In this document: one piece after another, positions 45,915 through 55,149 of the stretch
Layout of the letters: each line of letters begins with the position of its first letter
Numbering within the stretch: the first letter of the stretch is position 1
Translations under genes and position numbers: made by a program
Notes under the pieces: generated by a model
The model's input: the letters and a program-made list of their open reading frames with translations, nothing else
Databases searched by the model: none
What the model was told of the DNA's origin: nothing
NCBI RefSeq assembly: GCF_002115745.1
Contig: NZ_JFKB01000003.1
Coordinates: forward strand, 248,001 to 312,000
Direction of reading: 5' to 3'
Length of the DNA stretch: 64,000 nt
Origin: Thalassospira alkalitolerans
GTDB lineage: Bacteria > Pseudomonadota > Alphaproteobacteria > Rhodospirillales > Thalassospiraceae

Positions 45915-46109
45915 TTATTTACCAATTGCCATAAAGGACAAGATCACCAAAAGCAGCAGGGCAATTGCCTGTGCAAGCACGCGAAACTGCATCAGTTTGT
46001 TGGACGTTTTGGCACTTTTGCCGCGCGCCATGGTGATGATGCCCAATACCAAAATGACGGCCACAGCGGCCATCGCGACCAAAACACCGATTTGTAAAAA
46101 TGCAGCCAT
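45915..46109 (-). CDS. HIG1-domain (twin transmembrane) protein
   Basis: A 64-residue protein with two membrane helices (about 5-27 and 44-62) joined by the HIG1 signature loop ARGKSAKTSNKLMQFRVLAQA. Mitochondrial relatives associate with respiratory complexes; the bacterial role is not established. It is 78 bases upstream of the adenosyltransferase gene, on the same strand, and may be the first gene of that group. Confidence 0.85.
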   Translation of the reverse strand: MAAFLQIGVLVAMAAVAVILVLGIITMARGKSAKTSNKLMQFRVLAQAIALLLLVILSFMAIGK

Positions 46110-46530
46110 ATCAGACTACTCCATTCTGCCGTCCGCCACGGATCATGATGCGGCGGATGGGGCGACATGCTGCGTCAAACTGATTGCCGGGGCAAGGCCA
46201 CAAATCGAAAAATCTTTATGATTTCCGATGGCTGGCAGGGTGATACGAAATGTTTGTGGCCAATTTGCCAGTTTTTAATGTGGAATACCCGGTGGTGCGG
46301 GCATCCTGTGATGTGCTGTCGTGGTCCGGTTGGGATGCGGATGTGGCTTTGGTTGCGGGGATGGTCGTGTTTTTCGGGCACGTCAATTTCGCAATGCAGA
46401 CAAGGGCGGTAATTTGGTCCGTTAGATGAAAAATCTGACTAAATGGTCAGAAATACTTTCCATCCGGTCGAGTGGCGATTAACACAAAAGACAATATGAT
46501 CTTCGTCCCACGTTTTAAGTGAGCCAGCCC
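46110..46530. other. Divergent intergenic region before the SAHH-like gene
   Basis: 421 bases between divergent genes. Short frames here are tryptophan/cysteine-rich shadows with no ribosome-binding sites. I see no clear hairpin or operator, only room for two promoters. Confidence 0.5.
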
Positions 46531-47697
46531 ATGACCAGCCGCATCAAGGATCCGGCCCTTGCCGCCAACATCACCGATGAAACCCTTGCCTGGCGCGAGG
46601 TGATTTGCCCCGTCACGGCCAAATACGGCAATTACGTTGCCAAACGCGACTTGCGCGATAAAACCATCGTCAGTTTTCAGCATGTTCTGGAAGACACGAT
46701 CCCAACCTTGTTGCCTTTCGTAAAGGCCGGGGCGACGGTCAAGGTTGGCGCCTGCAATCCCGACAGTACCGATGACGTTGCCGCGGCCTATTTGGCCGCC
46801 AATGGGGTCGAGGTCCATGCCTTTTCCGGCATGACACCCGCGCAATACGCCAAAAGCATCGATATTCTGTCTGACAGCCCGGCCGATATTATTGCTGATA
46901 TGGGCGGGGAACTGATCGAGGCCTTCGTTCAAAAGGGCCATAAGGTCGACGGCGCGCTGGAAGCCACCACCACCGGCGTTCATCGCGTTGAAAAGCTTGA
47001 TCTGATATTCCCGGTGTTTAACTGGAACGATATTGCAATCAAGGACCGTCTGCATAACCGTCATCACGTGGCACAGGAAATGTGGCCGGTCTTTTCCAAT
47101 GTTACGGGTTTGGCGCTTTATGGACGCTCTGTGCTGGTGATTGGCTTTGGCCCGGTTGGGCGCGGGGTTGCTGAACGGGCGCGCAATCTGGGCGCAGTGG
47201 TTTCGGTTGCCGAACGCGATCCGGTTCGCGCCCTTGAAGCCCAGCATCACGGGTGCCGCGTTGTCAGCCTTGAAGATGGGTTAAAAGAATGCGCGATTGT
47301 CATTACCGCCACCGGTTTTTCGGGCATTTTGGGGGCGGAACAAATCAAGCAGACGCGTCGCGGTACCATTTTGGTCAATGTCGGGCATTCCAATACCGAG
47401 ATCGACGTTAAATGGCTTGATACCCAGAAATCGACCCGGATGCGGCGTTACATCGAACGTTTCACGCTAGATAACGATAAGGAAGTTTACCTTTTGAACC
47501 GGGGCAGCCTTTTGAATTTGGCACCGGGTATGGGGGGATCGGGCAAGGATCTGTTTGATCCGTTCTCGGCCATTTTGATCCGGGGGATTGATTGGCTGGC
47601 ATCAGGCGGGGCCGCGGCATTTAAGCCGGGATTTTATGCCTATCCGGCCGATGTTGAACGCGAAATTGCCGAGTCTGTTTTGCGGTCACACAGTTAG
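46531..47697 (+). CDS. S-adenosylhomocysteinase-like NAD-binding protein (divergent)
   Basis: A 388-residue protein with the SAHH fold, shorter than usual bacterial AhcY (about 430-470). Recognisable landmarks: H51, CNPDSTDD (75-82), D123 before MGGE, ETTTGVH-like EATTTGVH (144-151), K171 and N176, and the NAD motif GFGPVG (205-210). Compared with SAHH from memory, the second glutamate of the EETTTG motif is alanine (A145) and the aspartate two residues after KSKF is histidine (H175). The C-terminal KYRY-type tail is absent. It may act on another substrate or have lost hydrolase activity. Start at ATG 46531; a GTG at 46519 is possible. Confidence 0.75.
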   Translation: MTSRIKDPALAANITDETLAWREVICPVTAKYGNYVAKRDLRDKTIVSFQHVLEDTIPTLLPFVKAGATVKVGACNPDSTDDVAAAYLAANGVEVHAFSGMTPAQYAKSIDILSDSPADIIADMGGELIEAFVQKGHKVDGALEATTTGVHRVEKLDLIFPVFNWNDIAIKDRLHNRHHVAQEMWPVFSNVTGLALYGRSVLVIGFGPVGRGVAERARNLGAVVSVAERDPVRALEAQHHGCRVVSLEDGLKECAIVITATGFSGILGAEQIKQTRRGTILVNVGHSNTEIDVKWLDTQKSTRMRRYIERFTLDNDKEVYLLNRGSLLNLAPGMGGSGKDLFDPFSAILIRGIDWLASGGAAAFKPGFYAYPADVEREIAESVLRSHS

Positions 47698-47720
47698 TTC
47701 CGTTTGATGGGCGAAAACAG

Positions 47721-47759
47721 GTATCAGGGATGGGATTGTGAACATTCCATCCCTGATAC
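47721..47759. repeat. 13-bp perfect inverted repeat
   Basis: GTATCAGGGATGG (47721-47733) pairs exactly with CCATCCCTGATAC (47747-47759) around a 13-base loop. It lies between the SAHH-like and ferric-reductase-like genes. It lacks a T-run on the plus strand, so it is an atypical terminator or a regulatory hairpin. Confidence 0.65.
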
Positions 47760-47876
47760 AAATCAATACAAATTAGATGCCATCTTGGTATAAATTTGCG
47801 ACGGATTTTTGCTTAAATCCCTGTGCTGCAGGGGCCGCCGTTCTTGTGGCAAACACCATGCCAAGGGAGCCAGGCG

Positions 47877-49211
47877 ATGAAAAATATCAAGATAACTTAT
47901 GTCGGTTTTATCGCCATTTTGACCGGGCTGTGGTTCTGGACCAATCCCGATATTTTCCAGGTCGAAAGCTTCATCGGGCTGCGCAATTTCATCGTGCAGT
48001 ATTTGGGGACCATATCTATCGGGATCATGAGCCTGATCATGCTGCTGGCCACCCGTCCTGTCTGGCTTGAAAGGCCGCTTGGCGGGCTCGACAAAATCTA
48101 TCGTTTGCATAAGTGGCTCGGGATTACGGTGCTTGTGACATCGACGATGCATTGGTTGTGGTCGGTGGGGCCAAAATGGGCATCGGGGCTTGGTTTGATT
48201 GCGGGTAAACGTGGTCCGAGGCCGGATCATTCCGATTTTGGTGTGATCCAGGCGGCATTCGCATCCCAGCGCGGTTTCGCGGAAAATCTGGGTGAATGGG
48301 CGTTTTATGGCGCGGCGCTGCTTATGGTTTTGGCGCTAGTGAAATGGTTTCCCTATCACTGGTTTGCCAAGACCCACACCATTCTTGCAGGGCTTTATCT
48401 GGTCCTGGTTTTCCATGGGCTCATGTTATTCGATTTCGCAAGCTGGTCGCAGCCGATTGGTTATTTGATGGCTGCGATGCTGTTGGTCGGGACGGTATCG
48501 GCGGTGATCGTGCTCACCGGGAAGATTGGTAAAAACCGTCAAGCAACGGGAAAGATCGAGGCACTTGAATATCTGCCGCAAATGAAGTCGCTTGAAATTG
48601 TCATTCGTCCTGATGATCATTGGACGGGGCACAAAGCCGGACAATTTGCATTTGTCACTTTCCCGGGGAATGACGGGGCGCATCCTTTTACCATATCGTC
48701 CGCATGGCAACGCGATACCCCGCAGTTAACCCTGATTTCCAAGGCACTTGGCGATTATACCCAGACCTTGCCCAAGGCATTAAAGGAAGGTGATCCGGTT
48801 CGACTGGAAGGCCCATATGGGACGTTTACGTTTGACGAGGGACGTCCCCGGCAGATCTGGATTTCGGGAGGGATCGGTTTGACACCTTTCCTCGCCCGGT
48901 TGGAGCAATTGGGACAAAACCCGACAGAACAACAAATCGATTTTTATCAAGCCGCGCCGGTTTGCGATGAGACGCTGATGGTTCGCCTCGAAGCCTTGGC
49001 CAGGAAGGCTGGCGTAAAACTGCATGTTTGGCGTGATGGTCGAGATGGTTTCCTGAGCGGTGAAAAATTGCGCCAAGATGTGCCCGATTGGAAATCAGCC
49101 AGTGTTTGGTTCTGTGGTCCAAGCGGTTTCGGCGATGCTGTAAAACGCGACCTGATTGGGGCGGGTTTGCCTGCACACGCATATCATCAGGAGCTATTTT
49201 CTTTCCGCTAA
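47877..49211 (+). CDS. Ferric reductase-like membrane flavoprotein (ferredoxin reductase type)
   Basis: A 444-residue protein. Residues about 1-210 contain six membrane helices of the ferric-reductase-like domain, with histidines for heme (YRLHKWLG, STMHWLW, TKTHTILAG-type AKTHTILAG, VFHGLM). An FAD-binding domain with HPFTISSAW and an NAD-binding domain with ISGGIGLTPFLARL and WFCGPSGFG follow. It moves electrons from NAD(P)H across or into the membrane; the acceptor (ferric iron, oxygen or a quinone-linked partner) is unknown. ATG at 47877 has AGGGAG 9 bases upstream. Confidence 0.88.
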   Translation: MKNIKITYVGFIAILTGLWFWTNPDIFQVESFIGLRNFIVQYLGTISIGIMSLIMLLATRPVWLERPLGGLDKIYRLHKWLGITVLVTSTMHWLWSVGPKWASGLGLIAGKRGPRPDHSDFGVIQAAFASQRGFAENLGEWAFYGAALLMVLALVKWFPYHWFAKTHTILAGLYLVLVFHGLMLFDFASWSQPIGYLMAAMLLVGTVSAVIVLTGKIGKNRQATGKIEALEYLPQMKSLEIVIRPDDHWTGHKAGQFAFVTFPGNDGAHPFTISSAWQRDTPQLTLISKALGDYTQTLPKALKEGDPVRLEGPYGTFTFDEGRPRQIWISGGIGLTPFLARLEQLGQNPTEQQIDFYQAAPVCDETLMVRLEALARKAGVKLHVWRDGRDGFLSGEKLRQDVPDWKSASVWFCGPSGFGDAVKRDLIGAGLPAHAYHQELFSFR

Positions 49212-49242
49212 AGCCAAAGCGGCAATGATGACAGACAATTGA

Positions 49243-49285
49243 AAAACAAACGGGCGATCTGTTTTTAAGGTCGCCCGTTTGTTTT
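49243..49285 (+). terminator. Terminator after the ferric-reductase-like gene
   Basis: AAAACAAACGGGCGA (49243-49257) pairs perfectly with TCGCCCGTTTGTTTT (49271-49285). The 15-bp stem ends in TTTTAT and could act in both directions between the convergent genes. Confidence 0.88.
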
Positions 49286-49361
49286 ATGGCGATATGGCGT
49301 GGTGGTAATGGCGGGCCGATACCGATCCAATGCCAATGCCAATGCTGTTTGTTGCCGTTGA

Positions 49362-51461
49362 TCAGGCGCGATACCCAATGCGCAAATTGCCCCATTGTTC
49401 GCCATTCACAACAATCGGAATGTCGCATTCCTTCATAAAGACGACTTCGGACCCCATATCGCGGAAATAGGTTTGCAACAGTTTTGACTTGGTGTTGCGT
49501 GCCGCCATCAGGCCAGCCCGGTCGTCAAAGATGCGCCGATTGCGGCAATTACCCATATTCCACGCGGGTTCACCCGGGCGCTGTGGCTGGCTATAAACCT
49601 TGTTGTGGGTCGGCAGGAAGCCGTTGAAATCCACCCCGGCGGCAAACACAATATGTTTGTCTTTTGCCAGAATTTCTTCCTGAAGCGGGGTGAAGTTACG
49701 ATCCGTAAACGCGATATAGGGCGTCATGAATTGTTGTGGATCGGTGTCTGCTATTGGCTCGTAACGCGGATGGAACAGGTCGTCTTTGATGATTTCGCCA
49801 CTGCGCAGACCGTTTTCCAGTGTTTTGGCCAATTTCGCGGCCAGTGGTGCGCCAAGTTCGGCAATTTTGTTGTCGTGATCGCGGGTTTTTTTCAAAAGAC
49901 CAAGGATCGTCTGGTTGGCGTCTTCGTTCAGTTCGGTGAACTGGACATGGGAACCAAGATTGGAAACGGCTTTTAAGACACCATGCAGGCGGGTGCTGCC
50001 ATCAAGCAGAATTGAAATCGGTTTGCCGTTGTCCTTGTCACTGGCATTGATCCGGGCCAGTAACCCGGCGACGGACATATCAGCGGTAACACCTTTGCGT
50101 TTGTCGCCATTGCCAAAATCAATTTCGATATCGACCGCAATCGGAACGCGTTCCTCGTTATGACGATCACCGGTATCCGTACTGCGCAGGACAACACGGA
50201 ACCGGCTTTCCATTTCATTGATATCATCGCGGATATTCGATGACAGAATGCGCAGGCTTTCGGCGGTCTGGCTGGCGTTATGCGATTTTTCGCGGGCCTG
50301 CGCGATGTCGCCGGAAATACCCTGCATATGGGTTGATACTTCTTGTGCGCTGTTTGAAATTTCGCTGATGGCGGCAGTTTGTTGCTGAACCGATGATGCG
50401 ATATGAGACGAAAGCTGACTGACTTCGTCAATTGCCCCGCCAATGCCTTCGATGGCCCCGACGGCCTCGGAGGTTGCATTCTGGATGGCGCTGATTTGGG
50501 CGTTGATGTCGGAAATCGCCTTTTCCGTTTGGGATGCAAGGTTTTTGACCTCGTTGGCGACAACGGCAAAACCCTTGCCCGCATCGCCGGCACGTGCGGC
50601 CTCGATTGTGGCGTTCAGGGACAGCATTTTGGTTTGATCGGAAATGCGTTTGACGATGTCAACGACCTTGCCGATCTCGCTTGCTGTGTCGGACAGGCTG
50701 TTCATCGTGACCGATGTTTCGCGTGCGCGGGTTACGGCGTCACTGGCGATGTCGTTGGTCTTGTGAATGCGTTCGGCGATTTCCTGGCTGGATGCCTGCA
50801 ATTCCTCGGTCGCAGAGGCAACAGTAGAAACATTGCTACTGGCGATTGCCGTGGTTGATGTAATGCGTTCAACCAGCCCCGACAGGTCATGGGCGTCGAT
50901 TTCCATTGTCTGGGCGACGTCATTGGTGCGACCGGCCTGAAACCCGACTTCGGCGATAATATTATCGGTTTCACGTTCGATGATTTCGGACATCGACTGG
51001 ATTTCTGATGCGGACCGTTCCTGTGCCGATTTGCGTTCGACCCTTGCCATCAGGCAGGCCATATCGCCCATCAGGATTGACCGGCAAATATCGACCAGAT
51101 CGGCATCACGTCGTCCTCGTCCTTCGGACGCAATCAACCGGGCAAAATTTTCGACGGTCTTGTGGTAGGCCTGAACAATTTGGCTGGCGGGGATGCCCAC
51201 CGCCGCCTCGGCCAGCACGTGATCGTCAAAGCAGGCATCGAATTCTGAACTATTTGCCGCAGCGATCAATTTGCGCAGACGTTGCGCCAGCGGGATCACA
51301 AATGTTTTTGGATCACGGGGGGCGTTACTGTTTTGCCCTATACCAAACAGCTCGGCCAAAAGGCCTTCGGCGAGCTTGTCGGCATGTTTGTCAAAGATGC
51401 CACGCGCTGAGCTTGCACGCGCAAAAATTGTATTTTCCGGTAATGCAGAGGCGTGATTCAT
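49362..51461 (-). CDS. Soluble methyl-accepting chemotaxis protein with PilZ-like domain
   Basis: A 699-residue cytoplasmic transducer with no membrane helix. Residues 1-145 are a helical input region I do not recognise. The MCP signalling domain spans about 150-410, with the conserved hairpin tip at 273-309 ([22 protein letters not shown]). A PilZ-like domain follows (R433/R438 and D461-x-S-x-x-G466, binding motif for c-di-GMP). The final 150 residues form a further sensory-type region ending WGNLRIGY. Start at ATG 51461 with GGGAG upstream. It may couple cytoplasmic signals and c-di-GMP to motility. Confidence 0.88.
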   Translation of the reverse strand: MNHASALPENTIFARASSARGIFDKHADKLAEGLLAELFGIGQNSNAPRDPKTFVIPLAQRLRKLIAAANSSEFDACFDDHVLAEAAVGIPASQIVQAYHKTVENFARLIASEGRGRRDADLVDICRSILMGDMACLMARVERKSAQERSASEIQSMSEIIERETDNIIAEVGFQAGRTNDVAQTMEIDAHDLSGLVERITSTTAIASSNVSTVASATEELQASSQEIAERIHKTNDIASDAVTRARETSVTMNSLSDTASEIGKVVDIVKRISDQTKMLSLNATIEAARAGDAGKGFAVVANEVKNLASQTEKAISDINAQISAIQNATSEAVGAIEGIGGAIDEVSQLSSHIASSVQQQTAAISEISNSAQEVSTHMQGISGDIAQAREKSHNASQTAESLRILSSNIRDDINEMESRFRVVLRSTDTGDRHNEERVPIAVDIEIDFGNGDKRKGVTADMSVAGLLARINASDKDNGKPISILLDGSTRLHGVLKAVSNLGSHVQFTELNEDANQTILGLLKKTRDHDNKIAELGAPLAAKLAKTLENGLRSGEIIKDDLFHPRYEPIADTDPQQFMTPYIAFTDRNFTPLQEEILAKDKHIVFAAGVDFNGFLPTHNKVYSQPQRPGEPAWNMGNCRNRRIFDDRAGLMAARNTKSKLLQTYFRDMGSEVVFMKECDIPIVVNGEQWGNLRIGYRA

Positions 51462-51603
51462 AAAGAGTTTCTCCCTTGTCTCCCCACAGGCTCGTTGGCC
51501 TTGCAAGCGCTATTATGGTTGCGTTTTTTTGCACCGATTAAGGTAATGTTACCATCGGATGGTAGGTCTAGAGATATCATACTTTAGGTTGATATAAGAA
51601 AGA

Positions 51604-51625
51604 GGCCCGTCAAGGATGACGGGCC
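51604..51625 (-). terminator. Terminator after mcd
   Basis: GGCCCGTCA (51604-51612) pairs with TGACGGGCC (51617-51625) around AGGA. On the minus strand it is followed by CTCTTTCTT. It is about 110 bases after the mcd stop. Confidence 0.7.
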
Positions 51626-51736
51626 AAGTTTACCCTGGTTGTCACCGGGGCCACGGTTCGCTGAAACGGAACGGGAAAATGATGCTGTAAGGCGTGACTT
51701 GGCCTTGTCGTAGGGCCTTATTGTAGGGCCGTGACC

Positions 51737-53404
51737 CTAACGCCCCAAAAGGCCGCGTGTGACCACCTGTGCCTGAATTTCCGCCGCCCCTTCAAAGATA
51801 TTGAGGATACGGGCGTCACAGAGCACGCGGCTGATTTGATATTCAAGCGCATAGCCATTGCCGCCATGGATCTGAAGCGCATTATCGGCATTCGACCACG
51901 CAACCCGCGCGCCCAAAAGTTTTGCCATGCCAGCTTCGATATCACAGCGGATATCCTGATCTTTTTCAAAAGCGGAAAAATAGGTCAATTGTCGCGCGAT
52001 CATGGTTTCGACCACCATCCAGGCGATTTTGCCATAAACCCTCGGAAAGGCATAAAGCGGTTTGGAAAACTGCACGCGTTCCTGCGCATAGCGCATACCG
52101 ATTTCAAGCGCATTTTGCGCAACACCGACCGCACGGGCGGCGGTCTGGATGCGGGCCGATTCAAAGGTTGCCATCAATTGCTTAAAGCCTTGGCCCTCTT
52201 CGCCGCCCAAAAGGTTTTCGGTCGGAACCTTGAACCCGTCAAACGACAATTCGTATTCCTTCATACCGCGATAACCCAGAACCTCGATCTCGCCACCGGA
52301 CATGCCCTTGGCCGGAAATGGATCCTTATCTGTACCGCGCGGTTTTTCGGCGAGTAACATCGACAATCCGCGATAACCGGCCTCATCGGGGTTGGTGCGC
52401 GCCAAAAGCGTCATCAGGTCGGATCGTGCCGCATGGGTGATCCATGTCTTGTTGCCGATAACGCTATAATCATCACCATCCTTGGTCGCACGCGTGCGCA
52501 GATGGGCAAGGTCCGATCCGTTATTGGGTTCGGTAAAGACGGCGGTCGGCAGGATTTCACCCGATGCCAGTTTGGGCAGGTAATGCTGTTTTTGCGCCTC
52601 TGTGCCACCAAGTCGTATCAATTCGGCGGCAATTTCGGACCGCGTGCCAAGCGACCCAACCCCGATATAGCCCCGTGATAATTCTTCGGTCACAACGCAC
52701 ATCGCGGTTTTGCCCATGCCAAGGCCCCCGAATTCTTCGGGTATGGTCAGGCCGAAAACGCCGAGTTCGGACATTTCATCGACGATTTCAATCGGGATCA
52801 ATTCGTCGCGTTCGTGCCAGCCATGGGCGTGCGGGCTGACCTTTTCGTCAACAAAACGGCGGAACTGGTCGCGTACCAGATCAAGGGTTTCGTCCTCAAG
52901 CCCGGTTTCACCGAACTGGCCGGTATTCAGGCTGTCCTTGATCTGATCTGCAATGGCGCGGCGGGCGGCGTCACTGTTGCCCAAGGTCGAAAGTGTTACG
53001 ACGGCGCGCGAACCGGCAAAGGTTGCAATGGTGTCGGATGGGACGCCAAGGGTCGAAAGGCGGATGATTTCGCCCTGTGACATCGGAATGCCACCGGCAA
53101 TCTGCGCCAGATATTCCCCAAAGGCCGCCTGCAGGATCAGCTGTTCCAGCAATCCGAATTTGCCCTGCGATTCCAGGCGTTCGGACCATGCTTTCATCTG
53201 CTTTAGCGCCGTGACATAGGTCGAAAACCATGCAAAGCCATGGGCTGCGAACTGATTATCATCAAGGGAACTTGCGTTGATCTTGCCATCAACTGTGACG
53301 ATTTCACGCATCGCGGTATCGGCGGCGTGATGCACGGGGGCAAGGGCGACAAGCGCATCGTCGCAAAGCCGGGGCAGTTCGGGCAGCAGGGCGGTATCCG
53401 TCAT
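51737..53404 (-). CDS. mcd: (2S)-methylsuccinyl-CoA dehydrogenase (acyl-CoA dehydrogenase family)
   Basis: A 555-residue acyl-CoA dehydrogenase with an N-terminal extension of about 150 residues before the core, as in Mcd of the ethylmalonyl-CoA pathway. The core shows EEFGGLGMG, FTEPNNGSDLAHLRT, the FAD-loop WITHAARSDLM and the C-terminal LQIHGGNGYALEYQISRVLCDARI. It oxidises methylsuccinyl-CoA to mesaconyl-CoA, passing electrons to ETF. Its position directly behind ccr is the main argument for this specific role; a generic acyl-CoA dehydrogenase is the alternative. ATG at 53404 has AAGGA upstream. Confidence 0.85.
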   Translation of the reverse strand: MTDTALLPELPRLCDDALVALAPVHHAADTAMREIVTVDGKINASSLDDNQFAAHGFAWFSTYVTALKQMKAWSERLESQGKFGLLEQLILQAAFGEYLAQIAGGIPMSQGEIIRLSTLGVPSDTIATFAGSRAVVTLSTLGNSDAARRAIADQIKDSLNTGQFGETGLEDETLDLVRDQFRRFVDEKVSPHAHGWHERDELIPIEIVDEMSELGVFGLTIPEEFGGLGMGKTAMCVVTEELSRGYIGVGSLGTRSEIAAELIRLGGTEAQKQHYLPKLASGEILPTAVFTEPNNGSDLAHLRTRATKDGDDYSVIGNKTWITHAARSDLMTLLARTNPDEAGYRGLSMLLAEKPRGTDKDPFPAKGMSGGEIEVLGYRGMKEYELSFDGFKVPTENLLGGEEGQGFKQLMATFESARIQTAARAVGVAQNALEIGMRYAQERVQFSKPLYAFPRVYGKIAWMVVETMIARQLTYFSAFEKDQDIRCDIEAGMAKLLGARVAWSNADNALQIHGGNGYALEYQISRVLCDARILNIFEGAAEIQAQVVTRGLLGR

Positions 53405-53566
53405 CTGTCTGGTCCTTGGGTCGGTGTTCAAGGCGGGGTGCGCCTGAACCAAACTATCATTTGTGGCCTGCCGGGTGGGCGGGCAATTTGGAAAGTGGTG
53501 GCCCCGATGTGGATCGGGCGAAAACGCATCGGCGCCACCAACGGTCAGTCGACGTTTTATGTGGGA

Positions 53567-54847
53567 TTAGGCGTCGACTGCTTCTTCAAGCGTTCTCATG
53601 CCAGGGCGTTTGGCCTGGACAAGAACCGCCATATTTCCGGGCTTGTGTTCGTTGCGCATCATTTTCATATGGGCGCGCGGAATATCATCCCAACTAAAGA
53701 CTTCGGACATGCTCGGATCAATACGACGTTCGATCATCAGCTTGTTGGCCTGTGCCGCCTGTTTCAGGTTGGCAAAGTGGCTGCCCTGAATACGTTTTTG
53801 GCGCATCCAGACAAAGCGTGCATCAAATGTCAGGTTGAAACCCGTGGTGCCGGCACAAAACACAACCATGCCGCCGCGTTTAACCACGTTGCATGATACC
53901 GGAAAGGTCTGTTCGCCCGGATGTTCAAACACAGTATCAACATCCGTGCCTTTGCCGGTGATGTCCCAGATGGCCTTGCCGAATTTACGGACTTCTTTCA
54001 TATAGTCGCCAAATTCCGGTCCATTGACGGTTGGCAACTGACCCCAGCAATTGAAATCCTTGCGGTTGATAACCGCTTTGGCCCCAAGGCCCAGAACAAA
54101 CTCGCGCTTGCTTTCATCGGAAATGACACCGATTGCGTTGGCACCTGCTGTGGTGATCAGTTGGATCGCCATGGATCCCAGACCACCCGACGCTCCCCAG
54201 ACCAAGACGTTATGTCCCGGGCGCAAAATATGCGGGCGGTGGCCAAATAACATGCGATAGGCGGTCGCCAGTGTCAGGGTGTAACACGCACTTTCTTCCC
54301 AGGTCAGGTGCTTGGGGCGCGGCATTAATTGCTGTGATTGAACATTGGTGAACTGGGCAAATGACCCATCGGGGGTTTCATAGCCCCAAATCCGCTGGGT
54401 CGGTGACAGCATCGGATCACCACCGTTGCATTCCTCGTCGTCGCCATCATCCTGATTACAATGGATGACAACTTCGTCGCCAACTTTCCAGCGGGTCACT
54501 TTTGATCCGACAGCCCAAACAATGCCCGATGCATCGGAACCGGCAATGTGGAACGGTTCTTTATGAACGTCAAAGACCGAAATCGGTTTGCCAAGGGCCG
54601 CCCATACGCCGTTATAGTTCACGCCCGCCGCCATCACGAGGACAAGGACCTCGTGGCTGTCAGGTTGGGGCACATCGACGGTTTCGCACAGCATTGCGGT
54701 GTCAGGATCGCCATGACGTTCGCGGCGGATGGCCCAGGCATACATTTGTTTCGGCACATGGCCAAGCGGCGGAATTTCGCCGATTTCGTAAAGATCTTTC
54801 TTTTCCTGACCACCACGGAACGGCAGAACTTCAGCAGTCGTATTCAT
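53567..54847 (-). CDS. ccr: Crotonyl-CoA carboxylase/reductase
   Basis: A 426-residue medium-chain dehydrogenase/reductase. Motifs: GVNYNGVWAALG, GSDASGIVWAVG, the extra acidic insert CNQDDGDDEECNGGD, IWGYETPDGSFAQF, the NADPH loop VWGASGGLGSMA, and VFEHPGEQTFP with the conserved histidine. The insert and these motifs are typical of Ccr, which reductively carboxylates crotonyl-CoA to ethylmalonyl-CoA using NADPH and CO2. ATG at 54847 has AAGGAG upstream; a GTG at 54856 is too close to it. It is divergent from ecm and upstream of mcd. Confidence 0.95.
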   Translation of the reverse strand: MNTTAEVLPFRGGQEKKDLYEIGEIPPLGHVPKQMYAWAIRRERHGDPDTAMLCETVDVPQPDSHEVLVLVMAAGVNYNGVWAALGKPISVFDVHKEPFHIAGSDASGIVWAVGSKVTRWKVGDEVVIHCNQDDGDDEECNGGDPMLSPTQRIWGYETPDGSFAQFTNVQSQQLMPRPKHLTWEESACYTLTLATAYRMLFGHRPHILRPGHNVLVWGASGGLGSMAIQLITTAGANAIGVISDESKREFVLGLGAKAVINRKDFNCWGQLPTVNGPEFGDYMKEVRKFGKAIWDITGKGTDVDTVFEHPGEQTFPVSCNVVKRGGMVVFCAGTTGFNLTFDARFVWMRQKRIQGSHFANLKQAAQANKLMIERRIDPSMSEVFSWDDIPRAHMKMMRNEHKPGNMAVLVQAKRPGMRTLEEAVDA

Positions 54848-55149
54848 GACCTTCACTCCTTGTTCGGGGTCGATCCGATTCGCGCTTCAATCGGGTTGTA
54901 ATAAAATTACCTGATGCTGCGCTGCGGTCGACGAATCCTCCAAGCCACGGATTTTGTGGTGTTTTCCCTGATATGCGCCAGTTTCCCTTGGTTTCCTTGT
55001 CGGGGTGGCCAGCGCAATTTTAGTTTTCGCTTTTATCGCGTTGCACAAATTGTTATATAATTATCCAAGTGATGTCCAGTGGGTAATTTAATAACGTTTT
55101 GTTGTAATAAACAAAAAGCGTTTGGGTAATAAAAATACGCGAGGTCGGT
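54848..55149. promoter_or_regulatory. Divergent promoter region of ccr and ecm
   Basis: 302 bases with no gene. A perfect TATAAT lies at 55056-55061 in the ecm direction, with a weak -35. The 13-bp palindrome GTAATAAAATTAC is at 54898-54910, close to the ccr start. An imperfect inverted repeat (AACGTTTTGTT ... AACAAAAAGCGTT, about 55092-55120) precedes ecm. Joint control of both directions is likely. Confidence 0.5.

Noticed and set aside
46167..46412. 81-residue frame rich in Trp and Cys between the HIG1 and SAHH-like genes
   Set aside because: Codon and residue composition typical of a chance frame; no start signal.
49327..49344. Triple CCAATG hexamer
   Set aside because: Only three copies in a short spacer; no sign of function.
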